Shown piece by piece: positions 58,555-64,000 of a stretch of DNA of 64,000 nucleotides. Numbering within the stretch: position 1 is the stretch's first letter; the number at the start of each line of letters is the position of its first letter. The translations under genes were made by a program, and so were the position numbers. The DNA comes from Manduca sexta (Eukaryota; Arthropoda; Insecta; Lepidoptera; Sphingidae), in NCBI RefSeq assembly GCF_014839805.1, contig NC_051134.1:11811170-11875169 (forward strand), given 5' to 3'. Below the pieces are notes generated by a model. The model worked only from the letters and a program-made list of their open reading frames with translations. It was not told the DNA's origin and did not search any database.

Positions 58555-61250
58555 TACGTCATATCACGTATTTTTCCGAGAGCAGAGTGATTTACGTTAT
58601 CCAGTAAAAAAGCAAATATTTTGTTGATAAGAAATTTTACGGATGCTTTCGCTCGTACTGAAAGAAAGTTTTATAAACGACTCACGTAATATTTAAATTC
58701 TTAAAACCTTGAAGCCTGAAATCGAAACTATGATATGTAAAAACGCTAAGCTGAGTAAATTGAAACTTATTATTAACTTTAATGTATAAAACTATTAACA
58801 GATATGGAGAACAAAATATGAAGTCAGATATGAATAGAATGTTTGTCCTTCAAACTTTTGGGCAGATAACATTATTCCTAGGAATATTTTAATTCCTAGA
58901 GAATGTGTCATGATTTTTCTTATAATTGACATAAATAAACCAGCATTATTGGCAATTCATAATATATTTAAGCATAGGTTTATAAGGCAGAAGAATCATT
59001 ACCACGGAATCATTCACACGCCTATTTTTAAACATTCGGATCGATTGAATTTTTTGTTATGATGTTACCCGTTGAGAAACATCACAGACTGCGTGAATGA
59101 CGTATGTTCTAGTAACACATGATTATATTTGTACTCCACTCACGTTCACACTATAAAGTTTGACCAATTGTTTTTTGCTTTGTCATGGCAGAGAAAAAAA
59201 TTATCTTGGTCCAAGGACTAGGGGATCTGATATGCACGCTAAACTTTGATATAGTTATTACCTTTATTACGTTAACGTTAGATAACATTTTACTATTTTT
59301 GTGGATTAAGTGGTAAACGAACAAGCAGGTTAATGGTTAATGATAGTAATCATCAACGTCCACAATGTCTACGTAATCGTGAGCGTGACACACGCCTTAG
59401 AGAAATAGAAAAGCTCTTCGGCAACCGACAATTTCACTAATTACACGAATCGCAACGGAACTACTACTCGCAATTGTTCCGCTTTGTTTTTCCAGGAGAA
59501 AGTGATAGCATCCCTACAGTTACTGTCCCGTAATTGCTGTAGAAAAAGTTGTCTACAGTAAAACTCTTTAATCGGGAACACGTATTGTTACGATAGACAA
59601 CGTAACGTTTCTAATATAAGTTCAAAAACTGAATCACTACATTTCAATTTAATACTAAGAGACAGTTTCACAAATTTCAAGTTTTTTTACAGTCAGCCTA
59701 TTTCCAATTATTATAGATTATACTCATTGCAACCATTCATTTAAGGGCATAGATAAAAATTGTTACTCTAAGCTTTAGTAAGCCTATTATACAATTACGT
59801 GACGTTCTATTTACACACGTAGTACCATTTACTCAAAAATTGTGACACAGTCCCTAAGTCTCAATTGAAGAAGTTACAACATCATTGTGTCATTTTTATT
59901 GAGATTCAAAATGACAGTGACAGGATGTTGTTCAAACCTACGCTTCGAGTAGAGCCCGTGCAGACAATAGACCTTCAATGCGCGTCGAGCGTCGTGTTGC
60001 ATACATTCGTTATGTCAAAATGTGCATTGGCATTTGTACACTATAGCGAGTCATGAAAATCGAGCTATATGATTGTGATCCGAGCTGAATCATGTTCGAG
60101 ACTCGTTTTAATTCCGTTAGCATGTGTCACGAAGGCGTTACCTAATTCTCTGATATAAGGATGATAAGCTTGAAATTGTCTATGATTACAACTTACACAT
60201 AAATGTGAGTTGCCGTTAAACAAACTTTTTTGACTGTGTTGGGTACCTCAAAGGAGGTTGCCTCCAGACAGGCAACTATAAAACTAAACAAAAGCGCATC
60301 TACAAGGATTTTATTGTTTCAATAACTTCACAGTCTATTGATATAGAAATAGGTAGAAGACAAACTTCAAAACAATAACGAAATACATAAACCTTAGGCT
60401 TACTACGAGAACCAATCAGTAAAATTATTAGCATCAAAAGCAAAAACACAGAAGTGGCTTAGAAAACCGTTAGTCTTAATCCAAGATATGAAGTCTTATG
60501 ATATCACAGATTAGTCTGTGCGAAATGAGAAAATTCAGCAGGTAATCAAACTCTCTCAATGGCGGAGAACTGACAAGTTCTATATTCCGATCCTAGTTCG
60601 ATATTAGTTAACAATTTTAATCCAGTACTCAATATGCAAATAACTTCACAACAAGTTTCTGTACGCGTAACTTATCCCAAGGATCTTCTCGATAAAATGG
60701 ACGTATCGAATATCTATAACCTGTGTACAAGTGACTAGTAAGTGGATGTTAATGGAGTGCTTGACCCGGTACAACATCCTTGAGTAGTCACGGACGCATT
60801 CACGGCATACAGTGTTATGACTTAAGAGAATGATCCGAGTTTATGCCACCGTGATATAATAGCGAGACAATGACATTGTTGCCGGTTTTTACACACAACA
60901 TTTAAAATGCACATAATTGCAGTGTTATGGTAACATAATTACAATTGAATTACGGAAAAGGTGTCAGTAACTGTACTGTGGCTCCGTGAGTAATTCTGAT
61001 TTAAAATCTTTCAACTGTTTGTTGGTTGAAATGAGACAAAATATTTGTTTTCCACGAGACTTCTGGTTATAATCCCTGTAAAATTTAGTTAATTCGTACA
61101 TTGAATATTTTTATATTTCAATTCGATTCGAATTTGATTGTATGATGTAACAAATCTAACTGATCCCAAATATTTCAAAATAAGTTCATAATTTGAAATG
61201 GGTTTCTATTTACTTTCTCTTCTAATGTTAAATTAATTATTTATTTAATA

Positions 61251-61994
61251 CTAGCTTTTGCTCGCGGCTTCGCCCGCGTGAATGTGTTTTCCAGGATAAA
61301 ATTCCACTGTTTGATAAAAGTCTTGCTACATATTTTCCCGGTACTTATAGGTTCAAACTAATTTTATCCCCAATCTATAATTTCAGTTCAATCAGTCGAA
61401 AATCTAAGAACATTTATACAAACTTTCATCCCCTATTTTATCCCCTTAAGGGTAGAATTTATCAAAATCCTTTCTTAGGGGATGCCTACGTCATAGTAGC
61501 TTTATGCATGTAAAGTCTTAGCCCGATCCGTCCAATGGTTTGGGCTGTTCCTTGATATATCACTGTCAGTCACCTTTGAGTTATATATTATATTAACAAC
61601 TGAAGTTAGCTAAAATTGAGTTTCTCGAAGCCGACCACTATTTATGTACTATGCATTTTGAGACTATGCAATTTTGTCGCGTTCGCGATTCACTTTCACT
61701 TTTGTTGAGTTTCAGAACGCGATATTAGATCCTCCAACGCGCACGCGAATTTGAACTTTATGCAGCGGTAATAAATTACAAATTGACTCTCCATTTTATT
61801 TAGAAAACGTTTGTATGGGAAATAGAAAAATGCTGTTTTGAGGATTTTCCCGGCAATTATTCGAATTTTTCTCACCTTTTAAACCTTCCCTAGACCTCCA
61901 CGAATAATTCAAGACCAAGATAAGATAAATCCGTTCAGCCGTTCTCGAGTTTTAGCGAGACTAACGAACAGCAATTCATTTTTATATATATAGA
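61251..61994 (-). mobile_element. Helitron-like element, different interior
   Basis: The plus strand reads A/CTAGCTTTTGCTCGCGGC with the same hairpin end. The other end is TTTTTATATATATAGA/T, giving a minus-strand 5' end TCTATATATATAAAAATG. The insertion is between A and T. The interior (including CGTTCTCGAGTTTTAGCGAG) is unrelated to the minisatellite type. It probably belongs to a second subfamily sharing the 3' terminus. Confidence 0.75.
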
Positions 61995-64000
61995 TTTTCT
62001 CTATTAATACCTCAACTTATAAGAATTGTTTCACAACACTTTCAACAATAATTTTGTGACCCAGACAATTTTTAGCTATCTAACGGGTTGCAGTAAACAG
62101 TGTTGCAGATTACGTAAAACCAGGAGTTTTAACATAAAAGATCAATCAGTCACTGTCGCCACATCATAAAATACAATAACTATATAGACGTGGTAATTTA
62201 TTTTTCATCAGTTATATTCTATTGGCGATTACGTTGTTTTTAGCAATACATGGCATTTTTCTCCGTCTAGCATTTACTATTAAGTAAAAATCGCCCACGA
62301 AGTGCTGCACGGATGCATGTGTGCATAAACACTGTTTTATTACTTTGAAACGCAACTAATCTGCGGTTAAAGAGGTCTTTAATCTCTGTTGCACAAGAGC
62401 GTTGAAAGTTTATCGCGACCGTATTTGGCTTTTGCTATAAACTTTACGACGCCGTTTTGTACAAAAACACCATACGACTGAACGATCGTTTGAATCTATA
62501 AACACATCGGAGGCACGGTTCTTAAAGATTTAGCGGCGCGTCAGCCAGGCCGAATATTTTAATTCGAAACGGTTTTTTAGTTCTTAGTTTTAGTATTTTA
62601 CTCGCACGCAAACGTTGATATGCGTGAATTGTTATACCGAGAAATAATAAAAATATTAGTTTACTCATTAAAAAAATCTAGAACAATTCTCACGTTCTAG
62701 TTCCTAAACAATAACGTGTTAGCAGTAACAATTAATTCATTTTATTATTTTTCATTTGCGTACGAGTATACCTACATTAGAAAATATATTATGTAACACA
62801 CACCTGAGTCGATTTTTTATAGTACTAAAACAAAAGGGCGAAGTATATACCTACGTTTTATAGCAAGCAACACAGTTGTGTATGAAGAGCAAATACCCTG
62901 TCTACATTTAATCTCTTATCATCTGTAGAAATAAGTGAAACTGGTGAAAACTTCCACGTAACTAAATTTTCAAGGCTTTACGGAATAAGAAATGAGTCAC
63001 ATACATATTCTATGATTTAAATATTATTTTGTGGACATGTTATTTACTAAAAAGAATAGCATAGAGATTAATAAAATTCACCCAAAAGAATATTCTTCTC
63101 AAATTATTACAATTTCTATAAACTCACACACTTTTATTATCTGGTCAGCTCTGATGTCTAATCACAAAAATACTCACACAGTCTGTTCGAACGCAATTAG
63201 AATATAAAGAAGCCTGAGACATGGCCGGGGAATAAGAATTACAACTTTTAGATCTTGAAATATTCAATTATTACAATTAAAATTTACTGATCATTGGTTC
63301 TAAATAAACTATTTCACTTTAAAAAGGCACGTTTTCTCGATTAGTGTTACTATAAGTTTTAATTATTTTTAGATTATATTAGGTTTTATAGAACTTCTCT
63401 TAAGAGTTCTGCAATTAATGGGAAGGCTTATAAGATAGTCAACACGGTCTTCAGTTGAACAACTAATAGTCGTAGTTTCAAGAAAATTATATTGACTTTT
63501 TCAAAAAAATTACACATTGACAACGAGTCCTTAAAACTTTAAATGTAGTAACTAGTAAGATTTAATTTAACTTAAATGATAAAAATCATTTTTATTTTAC
63601 GACTTCGAGTCTGCATATTAATGACTTAAATTTGAATGACGGGTATCTCGATTAGACACTTACAGTCTTATATATAAAAAAATCGTAAAGCTATTCTTAG
63701 TTTAACCACAAAGGAGAATGCCCATTTTTGTATGAAAGTTGGGCTACGCTTGCGTCTGTACAAAACCTTCACTAAACTATAGGGAATATATTCTAAATCT
63801 TATATAAATTGAAAACAGTTGGATATTCGATGGGAGTGCGGAGTAATAAGAATTTTATTAACTCGGTTATTTTGAGGTTAAGTATGGACTACAATAATGT
63901 ACGGTAAAGTACCTACGTGTCTAATTAAGTTCAGTATTGCAGAACCTATTTGATATTGCTATAAACAATTATTGGACATTCATTTCACTTAGCTTTAATC

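Larger units (their letters stand above)
40110..64000 (-). other. Upstream kuz intron sequence, no gene found
   Basis: All of this is upstream of the first kuz exon seen and is inferred to be intron, or intron plus unrecognised 5' exon. Besides the listed elements I find no coding exon on either strand. GC-richer patches (about 43000-43290, 48480-48640, 51140-51440 and 54180-54440) lack splice support. The kuz signal-peptide exon must lie here unrecognised or beyond 64000. Confidence 0.5.

Overview
The window is invertebrate nuclear DNA, almost certainly from a moth or butterfly (Lepidoptera). The evidence is an A+T-rich background, GT-AG introns, two animal genes, and repeats of lepidopteran type: tRNA-derived SINEs, Helitron-like elements with an internal 123-bp minisatellite, and small MITEs. 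There is no bacterial, viral or CRISPR material. The species cannot be named from the sequence.

Layout. Positions 1-3273 (+) hold the 3' 1,090 codons of Hem (NCKAP1/Nap1/Kette), a scaffold of the WAVE actin-regulatory complex, as one uninterrupted exon. It is cut by the left edge just short of its N-terminus. A short intergenic stretch follows. The rest of the window is one large minus-strand gene, kuzbanian (ADAM10, the Notch alpha-secretase), convergent with Hem. I resolved 14 kuz coding exons between 40109 and 6755. Every junction is GT-AG, all phases agree, and the joined frame gives 878 residues from the prodomain to a TGA stop. Cysteine switch, furin site, catalytic HExGHxxGxxH, Met-turn, disintegrin/Cys-rich region, transmembrane helix and Pro/Arg-rich tail are all present. 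The signal-peptide exon was not found, so it lies in or beyond the right 24 kb.

Most notable observation: after the kuz TGA (6755-6757, followed by C) the same frame stays open for 87 more codons to a second TGA at 6491-6493. Those codons have G+C of about 77%, 61% and 94% at positions 1, 2 and 3, the signature of a translated GC-rich exon. This suggests programmed stop-codon readthrough, giving Kuz a second, longer cytoplasmic tail.

The kuz introns (303 bp to more than 23.9 kb) hold the mobile elements: seven Helitron-like copies plus a relic, a hAT-type MITE with an 8-bp duplication, two related TTAA-flanked MITEs (one nested inside a SINE), three SINEs, and the C-terminal end of a non-LTR retrotransposon ORF. 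They also hold several long near-perfect hairpins and four exact TGACGTCA palindromes within 10.6 kb. From 40110 to 64000 I see only intron sequence and repeats.
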